Source: Actinomycetota bacterium (GTDB lineage: Bacteria > Actinomycetota > Actinomycetes > Streptosporangiales > Streptosporangiaceae). From it: DNA of 15,036 nucleotides. Positions within the stretch are counted from its first letter, which is position 1. Each line of letters begins with the position of its first letter. The notes below the pieces were generated by a model. The model made no database searches. It saw only the letters and a list, made by a program, of their open reading frames with translations, and was not told the origin of the DNA. The DNA lies in NCBI GenBank assembly GCA_003140115.1, contig PLIQ01000437.1, forward strand, positions 547 to 15,582, in the 5' to 3' direction. The position numbers were made by a program, and so were the translations under genes. Below, in pieces: positions 8,063-13,694 of this stretch.

Positions 8063-8100
8063 GGCCCGGGTGGAAGCCAAGGGCGCCTTCCACCCGGGCC
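8063..8100 (+). terminator. Perfect 14-bp hairpin after phaC, probable terminator
   Basis: GGCCCGGGTGGAAG (8063-8076) pairs without mismatch with 8087-8100 around a 10-base loop. It begins 57 bases after the phaC stop codon. The bases that follow (TAATCCTTGT) are only mildly T-rich, as is common for actinobacterial terminators. It probably ends the PHA operon and isolates it from the next promoter. Confidence 0.65.
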
Positions 8101-8249
8101 TAATCCTTGTGATCACCGAGCGGTCAGGTCAGGCTCGCGCGGATAGCCAGGCAACGATGTGCGGCGCGCCTGCTCGCGGCGCGTGCCTGCCAGACGAGTA
8201 CCGTGTGCGACTCCATCCCGGTTCCCGCAGGCCGGTTCGGACCAAGTTC

Positions 8250-8285
8250 GGGCCGTTGGTCTCTTCCGGCCGGGACTTGAGTCCC
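8250..8285 (+). promoter_or_regulatory. Tandem DosR/DevR-like boxes before split-barrel gene
   Basis: The proximal box GGGACTTGAGTCCC (8272-8285) has two perfectly palindromic half-sites and matches the DosR consensus at 13 of 14 positions, the best match in the window. The distal box GGGCCGTTGGTCTC (8250-8263) matches at 10 of 14 and starts exactly 22 bp upstream. A weak -10 (AAGTCT, 8310-8315) would place the transcription start near 8321, next to the ATG at 8322. The palindromes are seen; regulator binding is inferred. Confidence 0.7.
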
Positions 8286-8321
8286 TGTCGGGTGACCTGG
8301 CGGGTCGGAAAGTCTGCAAGC

Positions 8322-8750
8322 ATGACCGGGCACGATGATGGGCTCTCCGAGCAACAGTGCTGGGAGTTGCTGGCGACGGTCTCGGTGGGCCGGCTGGCGT
8401 TGTCGGTCCGCGCGCTGCCGGTGATCTTGCCCGTGCAGTATTACCTGGGCGGCCGCAGGCTGGTCCTGTGCCTGGGGCACCTCGGGCTGCCCGAGCGGGC
8501 GCTGGATGAGACGATTATCGCGTTCGCCGCCGATTCGATCGACCCGGTGACACGGTCGGGCTGGTCGGTCCAGGTGCAGGGCCGGTCGGTGGTACCCGGT
8601 GGGTTCCGGATCGACACCGACTGTGGCTGGCCCGCGGCGGCGGCTCAGGTCGTGGAGATCGAGCCGGGGAGGATCAGCGGTCACCGGGTGAACCTGTGCC
8701 CGTTCATCGCCACGCTGCTAGCCGCCGGCCCGCAGCTGCCAGCCCTGTGA
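8322..8750 (+). CDS. Pyridoxamine 5'-phosphate oxidase-like FMN split-barrel protein
   Basis: A 142-residue protein of the pyridoxamine-phosphate-oxidase-like split-barrel fold. It shows the usual opening SVGRLALSVRALPVILPVQYYLGG (from residue 21, Gly-Arg-Leu at 23-25), followed by LVLC, IAFAADSID and WSVQVQGRS, the typical strands of the barrel. Such proteins bind FMN, F420 or heme and often act as small reductases or stress proteins. Members belong to the mycobacterial DosR regulon (for example Rv3129 and Rv0080), which fits the near-perfect DosR-like box 36 bp upstream. The substrate is unknown. The start is taken at the ATG at 8322; a weak GGAAAG lies 10 nt before it, but the predicted transcription start almost coincides with the ATG, so a leaderless message is possible. 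It converges on the STAS-PAS gene. Confidence 0.82.
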   Translation: MTGHDDGLSEQQCWELLATVSVGRLALSVRALPVILPVQYYLGGRRLVLCLGHLGLPERALDETIIAFAADSIDPVTRSGWSVQVQGRSVVPGGFRIDTDCGWPAAAAQVVEIEPGRISGHRVNLCPFIATLLAAGPQLPAL

Positions 8751-8796
8751 GAGGCCGCTCCGACGGCTATCGGGTTGTCAGTACTTCCAGGTTCTC

Positions 8797-8836
8797 GGCT
8801 GTCCCGCTTTGCGCGGTCATCGACGAGGCGACAGCC
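8797..8836. terminator. Possible convergent terminator hairpin
   Basis: GGCTGTC (8797-8803) pairs with GACAGCC (8830-8836), and an inner CCGC/GCGG stem (8804-8807 with 8813-8816) lies within. It sits in the 119-bp gap between two convergent genes. There is no clear T-run, so the call rests on position and pairing only. Confidence 0.3.
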
Positions 8837-8869
8837 AGCAGCCCGGCCGGCCCGCATCGAGACAGCATG

Positions 8870-9937
8870 TCACCAGGCCGTCCCGTGGCCGCTACCCGGA
8901 TGCCGGGACCGGAAGACATGATCGCGGATCTCGTGGATGGTGTCGTCCAGCCGCCGGAGCGCAGCGCTGATCCGCTCCCGGGCCAGCTCAGCGGGCTGGC
9001 TTGCGGCCGTTTCTATGCTGAGGCCGACGTGGAACAAGCTGCTGACGACCCGGTCCAGCAGGTCTTCGGCCTGCTGCGCCTGCTCCGCGAGCACGCCGTG
9101 CACCACGTCGATGAGGTCATCCTGGGCCCGCTCGTGCAAGGCGTCCCTGACCACGGCGAGGACGAGATGCTCGCTGGCGGTCGGGACCGGGCTCAGCGCG
9201 ACCGCCACCGGGATGGTGCTGCCGTCCTTGCGCAGTCCGACCAGCCGGGCCCGGTCGGCCATCGGCCGGGCCACCGGCTTAAGCGCATAGGAAGCCCGGT
9301 CCAGGCGGTGCGCGTCCCGCAACCCGGCCGGCATCAACGACTCCACCGGCTGGCCGGCCAGCTCGACGGGCTGATAGCCGAACATCTCCGCCGCCCGCCG
9401 GTTCGCCAGCACGATCCGTCCGTCCTCGCCGGCCAGCACGATCCCGTCTGCCAGGGCGTCGATCAGCTGACGCAGGACCGCCTCGTTCGAGAGCGCCGGC
9501 CTCGGTCCGTCTTCCAGCTCGCCCAACGGCCGGGTCGGCCATCGCGGGGCCACGACCGGTGCCGCGGGATCGCCACGGGGATCCGGCCCGTCCGGCTCCC
9601 CGGCGGTGATGGCTGCCTCCAGCGAGGAGTACACCGGAACCAGACGGTCCAGGCCCTCGGCGGCCAGCAGCCGCTGGACTGCCGGTGCGGTAGCTACCAG
9701 CCGCAGCTCGGCCCGGTGGACCGCCGCCTGCTGGCAGGCCCGGGCCACCGCGTCGATACCGACGTAATCGCACCACGCCGTCGCCGACATGTCCGCGATC
9801 ACGACCGCCGCGCCGCGGTCGAATACCGCCAGCAGCTGCTCACGGATCTGCGCGGCGTTGGACATGTCGACATGCTCAGGAAATGTCACCACGGCCCGCC
9901 GGCCCGCCCATGTCACCGGTTCCTTGCCCTCCGCCAT
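8870..9937 (-). CDS. STAS-PAS protein with degenerate DosS-like dimerisation domain
   Basis: A 355-residue putative regulator. Residues 10-112 look like a STAS (anti-sigma-antagonist) domain, but the usual Asp-Ser-Ser/Thr-Gly phosphorylation site reads CDYVGI (56-61), so the target Ser is absent. Residues 151-274 are a PAS domain (GRIVLANRRAAEMFGY, then RKDGSTIPVAV). Residues about 278-343 resemble the dimerisation helices of DosS/NarL-type kinases (DRVVSSLFHVGLS, then LRRLDDTIHEIRDHVF). At the H-box the expected DLHD reads DLLD (292-295), so the phospho-accepting His is Leu294, and the protein ends with no ATPase domain. It cannot be a working kinase and may instead pair with DosS-like kinases or scaffold partners; that role is inference. 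Start: ATG at 9937, where the STAS domain follows directly; a GTG at 9961 is an alternative. Neither has a strong ribosome site. Confidence 0.85.
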   Translation of the reverse strand: MAEGKEPVTWAGRRAVVTFPEHVDMSNAAQIREQLLAVFDRGAAVVIADMSATAWCDYVGIDAVARACQQAAVHRAELRLVATAPAVQRLLAAEGLDRLVPVYSSLEAAITAGEPDGPDPRGDPAAPVVAPRWPTRPLGELEDGPRPALSNEAVLRQLIDALADGIVLAGEDGRIVLANRRAAEMFGYQPVELAGQPVESLMPAGLRDAHRLDRASYALKPVARPMADRARLVGLRKDGSTIPVAVALSPVPTASEHLVLAVVRDALHERAQDDLIDVVHGVLAEQAQQAEDLLDRVVSSLFHVGLSIETAASQPAELARERISAALRRLDDTIHEIRDHVFRSRHPGSGHGTAW

Positions 9938-9990
9938 GACAGCAGCTTGCCACGCTGACACCCGCCACGGCAGCCCCGGCTCGATTCACG

Positions 9991-10194
9991 ATGCGCGACC
10001 GGTATCGTCCCCTGGCGCCGAGCTTCTACTTCGTCGACGAGTTCCCAGCGGCCGCCCAGTCAGCGTCGGCGTTCCTCGCCGACGCGCGGTCGGCCTTCGA
10101 TGTCGAGGCAGTCCGCACCCAGGTGGCATGGTCCCACGAGAACCCGGGACTTCCGTCCGTGGCCGGGCCGGCCTTCGGCCCTATAACCGGCTGA
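9991..10194 (+). CDS. Doubtful small ORF, 67 residues, unknown
   Basis: An ATG-initiated frame of 67 residues with a high G/C third-position rate over its first 45 or so codons, which is why it is listed. The product is alanine-rich, shows no motif I recognise, and has no clear ribosome site. Its last third overlaps the two DosR-like boxes, so it is either a short unrecognised gene, the remnant of an older gene, or a chance frame in GC-rich DNA. I favour remnant or chance. Confidence 0.25.
   Translation: MRDRYRPLAPSFYFVDEFPAAAQSASAFLADARSAFDVEAVRTQVAWSHENPGLPSVAGPAFGPITG
10146..10181 (+). promoter_or_regulatory. Tandem DosR/DevR-like boxes before small membrane/PII genes
   Basis: The distal box GGGACTTCCGTCCG (10146-10159) matches the DosR consensus at 11 of 14 positions. 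The proximal box CCGGCCTTCGGCCC (10168-10181) matches at 8 of 14 and has GGCC half-sites. Starts are 22 bp apart, as at the other sites. A weak -10 candidate CAAGCT (10205-10210) lies 24 bp past the proximal box and would start transcription near 10217. A TATAAC right after the proximal box (10182-10187) is an alternative -10 but would put the box too close to the start. Confidence 0.55.
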
Positions 10195-10224
10195 AGCCGG
10201 GAGCCAAGCTGGAAATGAAAACGA

Positions 10225-10244
10225 GCGATCTGGACTCAGATCGC
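10225..10244 (+). other. Leader hairpin upstream of small membrane protein gene
   Basis: GCGATCTG (10225-10232) and CAGATCGC (10237-10244) form a perfect 8-bp stem with a 4-base GACT loop, and two more pairs form beyond one mismatch. If transcription starts near 10217 it would sit at the very 5' end of the message, where such hairpins can protect against decay. Function is inferred from position. Confidence 0.4.
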
Positions 10245-10301
10245 ACGCTCAGGATCTGGGCGGGGAAGGCTCTGCCCGGCATAGATAGGAAGGCTCGGAC
10301 A

Positions 10302-10412
10302 ATGAAGCGCATCATGGGAACGGCGCTCGGCGTCGTGGCATTGGGCGTGGGCGTGGCCCTGCTCGCAGGCAAGGATGACATTCGTAAATTCCACCGCATG
10401 CGCAGCATGTGA
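10302..10412 (+). CDS. Small single-span membrane protein, 36 residues
   Basis: A 36-residue product: a short basic start (MKRIMG), one hydrophobic helix of about 17 residues (TALGVVALGVGVALLAG), then a charged tail KDDIRKFHRMRSM. The layout matches the tiny actinobacterial membrane proteins with a hydrophobic helix and a basic Arg-Met-rich tail (I believe annotated as DUF6893), often found beside stress genes. The ATG at 10302 has a good AGGAAGG site (10287-10293) with an 8-nt spacer, which supports translation. An in-frame upstream extension exists but has no such support. The gene lies 83 bp before the PII-like gene, and both probably share the promoter with DosR-like boxes. The predicted topology is a short cytoplasmic or external N-terminus with a positively charged cytoplasmic tail. 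Function is unknown. Confidence 0.65.
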   Translation: MKRIMGTALGVVALGVGVALLAGKDDIRKFHRMRSM

Positions 10413-10495
10413 ATGGGAGCGCTGCTCGCGAATGTACCTCGTCGTACCGGCAGCGAAGCAGCGTAGCGCAGCAACACAAGCGGAAGTGAAACAGC

Positions 10496-10864
10496 ATGAA
10501 ACTGATCACCGCGATTATGAGGCCCGAAAAGCTCGATGAACTGATCGACGTCGTGGTCGACAGCGGAGCGCACGGGCTGACCGTGACCGAGGTACGGGGT
10601 TTTGGCCGGCAGTTCGGCCTGCTCGTCGCCAGCAGAGGGCACACGTACTCCGCTGGCGCAGGCCGAGCCGCTGATCGCAAGGCGGCGCTGCTCGCTAAGA
10701 TCCGGCTCGAAGTCCTCGTCCTTGATGACGATGCCGAGACCATGGTGGAAGCCATCGCCAAGCATGCCCGTACCGAAACGATTGGCGACGGCAAAATCTG
10801 GGTGACCCCAGTGGACGGCGCCATGCGCGTCCGAAACGGTGCGCGTGATCGAGACGCCGTGTGA
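10496..10864 (+). CDS. PII-like signal protein with extended T-loop
   Basis: A 122-residue member of the PII (GlnB/GlnK) family of trimeric ATP/ADP/2-oxoglutarate sensors. The core aligns without gaps to E. coli GlnB up to residue 51: TVTEVRGFGRQ at 29-39, Gln39 retained, and Tyr51, the residue uridylylated or adenylylated in classical PII proteins, retained in RGHTY. After Tyr51 the T-loop has about 10 extra residues rich in Ala, Gly and Arg before LAKIRLEVLV. The B-loop IGDGK (96-100) and the C-loop Arg pair (111 and 113) are kept, so nucleotide binding is likely. The ATG at 10496 follows GGAAGTG. No ammonium transporter or glutamine synthetase gene is near; the neighbour is the acyl-CoA synthetase fusion, suggesting an energy-sensing partner other than AmtB. 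The family is clear; the target is unknown. Confidence 0.9.
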   Translation: MKLITAIMRPEKLDELIDVVVDSGAHGLTVTEVRGFGRQFGLLVASRGHTYSAGAGRAADRKAALLAKIRLEVLVLDDDAETMVEAIAKHARTETIGDGKIWVTPVDGAMRVRNGARDRDAV

Positions 10865-10906
10865 TACCCGGCTATCGGCCGGCCCGGCCATTCGAGCTTC
10901 CCAATC

Positions 10907-10949
10907 GGGACCTTGGTCCATAGCCCGGCCCGGGCGAGCTGCCTAGTTT
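10907..10949 (+). promoter_or_regulatory. DosR-like box and -10 before GNAT/acyl-CoA synthetase gene
   Basis: The box GGGACCTTGGTCCA (10907-10920) is a palindrome with 11 of 14 matches to the DosR consensus. A TAnnnT-type -10, TAGTTT (10944-10949), begins 24 bp past it, giving a start near 10956 and a leader of about 55 bases. A partner box 22 bp upstream (10885-10898) is only half matched, so this site may be single. Confidence 0.6.
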
Positions 10950-11010
10950 GAACCGTGACACAGTGCCGACCCGGCCACGCCCGGGCCGTTCTGACCGCAG
11001 GGAGACCGAT

Positions 11011-13620
11011 ATGAGCGTGGCGCAGGCAGCGGACAGCGTGTACGCCCTGCTGGCCGACGGGAGCACGATCGAGATCCGACTGGCCGTTCCGGCCGACTTC
11101 GACGCGGTCAAGGCCATGTACGAGGCCATGTCCCCCGACAACATCTACCTGCGTTTCTTCGGCCTCAGCCGGCGAGCCGCGGAAGACGAGGCGCAGCGGA
11201 CCTGCCGCGATACCGGTCCCGGGCGCGTCGCGCTGCTCGCGCTGGCCGACGGCGTGGTCCTGGGCTGTGCCAGTTACTACACGCTCCGCGAACCCGTCGA
11301 GCCGGGGGACCAGGCGGGGTGCAGCACGGGCGGCACGGCGGAGATTGCCTTCGCGGTGGCCGATCACATGCACCATAGGGGCATCGCGACGCTGCTGCTC
11401 GAGCATCTGGTCTCCTTCGCCGTCAGCCACCAGATACGGACGTTCAGCGCGGAGGTCCTGGCCGAGAACACGGCGATGCTGAGAGTGGTTACCGACGCCG
11501 GCCTGCCGGTCCGCCGTCACTACGCCGGCGGGGTCATCGAGCTGATGTTCCCGCTGCCCCGCGAGGATGCCGGCACCGCTCTGGACACCTACCTCGACGC
11601 CGTGGCCGCCCGGGAACGCTCGTCCGACGCGGCGAGCTTGCGGCACGTGTTCGCGCCCGGATCGGTCGCGGTGATCGGCGCGAGCCGGCGCCCGGGGACG
11701 GTAGGCCGGGCGATCCTGGACAACATCGCGACCGGCGGATACCGCGGCCGTATCTACGCCGTCAACCCGCACGTCGCCGCGATCGGCGACATCCCGTGCT
11801 CGCCGGCCGTGGCCGACCTGCCCGAGCCACCGGATCTCGCGGTGATCGCCGTACCCGCGGCGGCCGTTCTGGACACGGTGGAACAATGCGGTCGGCGTGG
11901 CGTACGGTCCGTCGTGGTGATCACCTCCGGGCTGGACGCCGCCGCCTGCGCCGACCTGCTCAGCGCGTGCCGCAGGCACGGGATGCGGCTGGTCGGCCCG
12001 AACTGCTTCGGCGTGGCCGTGCCCGGCATCGGCCTGGACGCGACGTTCGCCGCCAGCCATCTGCGACCGGGGCCCGTGGGCCTGGTGTCACAGTCCGGCG
12101 GCCTAGGCTTCGCCATGGTGGACCAGCTGTCCCGGCTCGGCCTCGGCATCTCCTCGTTCGCGTCGGTGGGCAACAAGCTCGACGTATCGAGCAACGACCT
12201 GCTGCTGTGGTGGGAGCAGGACGAGGTGACCAAGCTCGCCGTGCTGTACATCGAGTCGTTCGGCAACCCGCGCAAGTTCGCCCGCACCGCCCGCCGGGTC
12301 GGCGCCACCATGCCCGTGCTCACCGTGCACGCCGGGCGTTCGGCGGCCGGCCAGCGCGCCGCGGCCTCGCACACCGCCGCGGTGGCGACGCCGCTGGTCA
12401 GCCGCGAGGCGCTGTTCGAGCAGGCCGGCATCATCGCCACACCGGGACTCGGTGAGCTGTTCGATGTCACCGCGCTGCTGGCCACCCAGCCCGTTCCGGC
12501 CGGACGCACGGTCGCGATCGTGTCCAACGTCGGCGGCGCCGGGGTCCTGGCCGCTGACGCCTGCGCCGACCTCGGGCTTACCGTGCATCATCCGCGGGAA
12601 CTGACCAGGTGCCAGCTCGGCGCGCTGCTACCCGGCGGCGCGGTCGGCGGTCCGGTCGACACCACCGCGGCCGTCTCCGAGGCGGACTTCCGGCAGTGTC
12701 TCGAGCTGCTCGCGGCCGATCCTGACGTCGACGCGATGATCGCGCTCGTCCTGCCGACCGCCGCGACCGGCGACCTGGAGGCGGCCATCGCCGAAGCAGA
12801 CATCAGCGTCCCGGTCGCCGTCGTCGTCCTCAACCAGCCAGAATCGGTCCGGCTTATCGACCGGCCCGACGGGAGCAAGCTGCCCGCCTTCGGCTACCCC
12901 GAAGCGGCGGTCGCCGCGCTCGCGCGGGCGGCCCGGTACGGGACCTGGCGGACCGGGCCGCGCGGGCACGTGCCTGACTTCCCTGACATCGAGGCCGACG
13001 GGATACCGCTGACCGAACTCACCCCGGTCGCTAACGAAGACGCGGCCGCCGCCGCGGCGGCGGGCGGCCCGGTCGTGCTCAAAGCCGACGTGGACGGCGT
13101 GGTGCACAAGACCGACGCCGGCGCGGTCCAGCTCGACCTGCGCACCGAAGCCGACGTGCGCGCCGCCTACCGCTCGCTGGTGAGCCGCTTCGGTGACCGG
13201 CTGCGCCGGATCCTCGTCCAGCCGATGATCACCGGCGGCAACGAGGTCATCATCGGTGTCGCCGACGACCACATGTTCGGGTCGCTGGTGGTATTCGGGC
13301 TCGGCGGCGTGGCCACCGAGGTGCTCGGCGATCACGCGGCCCGGCTCACGCCGCTGACCGACCTCGACGCGGACGAGCTGATCCACTGCATCCGGTCCGC
13401 ACCGTTGCTGCTCGGCTACCGCGGCGCTGCCGCGGCCGACCTCGACGCACTGCGCGAGATGCTGCTGCGGGTCTCGCGGCTCGCCGACGACCTGCCCGAG
13501 ATCACCGACCTCGACCTCAACCCGGTCATCGCCCGCCCGGACGGGGTCTTCGCCGTGGATGCACGGGTCAAGGTAGCGCCCTACCAGTCACAGGACCCGT
13601 TCCTGCGCGAGCTCAGATAG
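11011..13620 (+). CDS. GNAT acetyltransferase fused to ADP-forming acyl-CoA synthetase
   Basis: An 869-residue fusion. Residues about 25-190 form a GNAT domain with acetyl-CoA loop HHRGIA (121-126). Residues 213-305 are a CoA-binding Rossmann domain (VIGASRRPGTVG, Gly223). Next comes the ligase core with VGPNCFG (328-334), SQSGGLG and SVGNKLD, carrying phospho-accepting His454 in ASHTAAVA. Residues about 660-865 are an ATP-grasp domain with the second shuttle residue His699 in VHKTDAGAV. Retention of both His residues suggests working NDP-forming synthetase chemistry (acetyl-CoA + ADP + Pi to acetate + ATP). Some Pat-type acetyltransferases, in which this domain only senses, have lost the His. 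The order GNAT first is that described for Streptomyces lividans PatA, which acetylates acyl-CoA synthetases. The ATG at 11011 has AGGGAG (10999-11004); a TTG at 10948 is less likely. Confidence 0.93.
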   Translation: MSVAQAADSVYALLADGSTIEIRLAVPADFDAVKAMYEAMSPDNIYLRFFGLSRRAAEDEAQRTCRDTGPGRVALLALADGVVLGCASYYTLREPVEPGDQAGCSTGGTAEIAFAVADHMHHRGIATLLLEHLVSFAVSHQIRTFSAEVLAENTAMLRVVTDAGLPVRRHYAGGVIELMFPLPREDAGTALDTYLDAVAARERSSDAASLRHVFAPGSVAVIGASRRPGTVGRAILDNIATGGYRGRIYAVNPHVAAIGDIPCSPAVADLPEPPDLAVIAVPAAAVLDTVEQCGRRGVRSVVVITSGLDAAACADLLSACRRHGMRLVGPNCFGVAVPGIGLDATFAASHLRPGPVGLVSQSGGLGFAMVDQLSRLGLGISSFASVGNKLDVSSNDLLLWWEQDEVTKLAVLYIESFGNPRKFARTARRVGATMPVLTVHAGRSAAGQRAAASHTAAVATPLVSREALFEQAGIIATPGLGELFDVTALLATQPVPAGRTVAIVSNVGGAGVLAADACADLGLTVHHPRELTRCQLGALLPGGAVGGPVDTTAAVSEADFRQCLELLAADPDVDAMIALVLPTAATGDLEAAIAEADISVPVAVVVLNQPESVRLIDRPDGSKLPAFGYPEAAVAALARAARYGTWRTGPRGHVPDFPDIEADGIPLTELTPVANEDAAAAAAAGGPVVLKADVDGVVHKTDAGAVQLDLRTEADVRAAYRSLVSRFGDRLRRILVQPMITGGNEVIIGVADDHMFGSLVVFGLGGVATEVLGDHAARLTPLTDLDADELIHCIRSAPLLLGYRGAAAADLDALREMLLRVSRLADDLPEITDLDLNPVIARPDGVFAVDARVKVAPYQSQDPFLRELR

Positions 13621-13653
13621 CAAACCGGAAGAAATACTGTGCTTGACCACTCG

Positions 13654-13694
13654 GCCTGCCAGTCCGTCAACCCGAGGACCATTCCGTGGCAGGC
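13654..13694. terminator. Possible bidirectional terminator between convergent genes
   Basis: GCCTGCCA (13654-13661) and TGGCAGGC (13687-13694) are perfect 8-base inverted repeats, with an inner GTCC/GGAC pairing (13662-13665 with 13676-13679). The structure spans the stop codon of the minus-strand gene and lies 33 bases past the end of the plus-strand gene. It lacks a T-run, so the terminator call is tentative. Confidence 0.35.

Larger units (their letters stand above)
8006..8321 (+). other. Intergenic region after phaC
   Basis: This 316-base stretch holds no supportable gene: the frame running through it has no family resemblance. It contains a strong hairpin at 8063-8100 and a tandem pair of DosR-like boxes (8250-8285) just before the next gene. 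The middle part, about 8101-8249, shows nothing I can name. Confidence 0.7.
9938..10301. other. Divergent region between STAS-PAS gene and small membrane gene
   Basis: The region carries a doubtful small reading frame (9991-10194), a tandem DosR-like box pair (10146-10181), a weak -10 candidate and a leader hairpin (10225-10244), each listed separately. As the space between divergent starts it probably holds promoters for both directions. No promoter for the minus-strand gene could be assigned. Confidence 0.6.

Noticed and set aside
7758..8321. Upstream extension of the split-barrel frame into phaC and the following spacer
   Set aside because: The extension overlaps phaC by about 250 bases and crosses the terminator hairpin; the split-barrel family starts shortly before its GRL motif, so the ATG at 8322 is enough.
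8870..9937. Reading the STAS-PAS protein as a truncated histidine kinase pseudogene
   Set aside because: The frame is intact with good coding bias to its stop, a normal intergenic gap follows, and no kinase ATPase fragment is present downstream; loss of both phospho-sites together looks like repurposing.
8696..9958. Plus-strand frame of 420 codons
   Set aside because: It is antisense to the STAS-PAS gene, whose domains are recognisable. The translation is rich in Arg, Gln, His and Pro without any fold-like pattern.
10312..12060. Long minus-strand frame of 582 codons
   Set aside because: It runs opposite the PII gene and the first third of the GNAT/acyl-CoA synthetase fusion, both of which have clear family motifs. 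Its own translation is Arg/Gly/His-rich and motif-free, the usual antisense shadow of GC-rich coding DNA.
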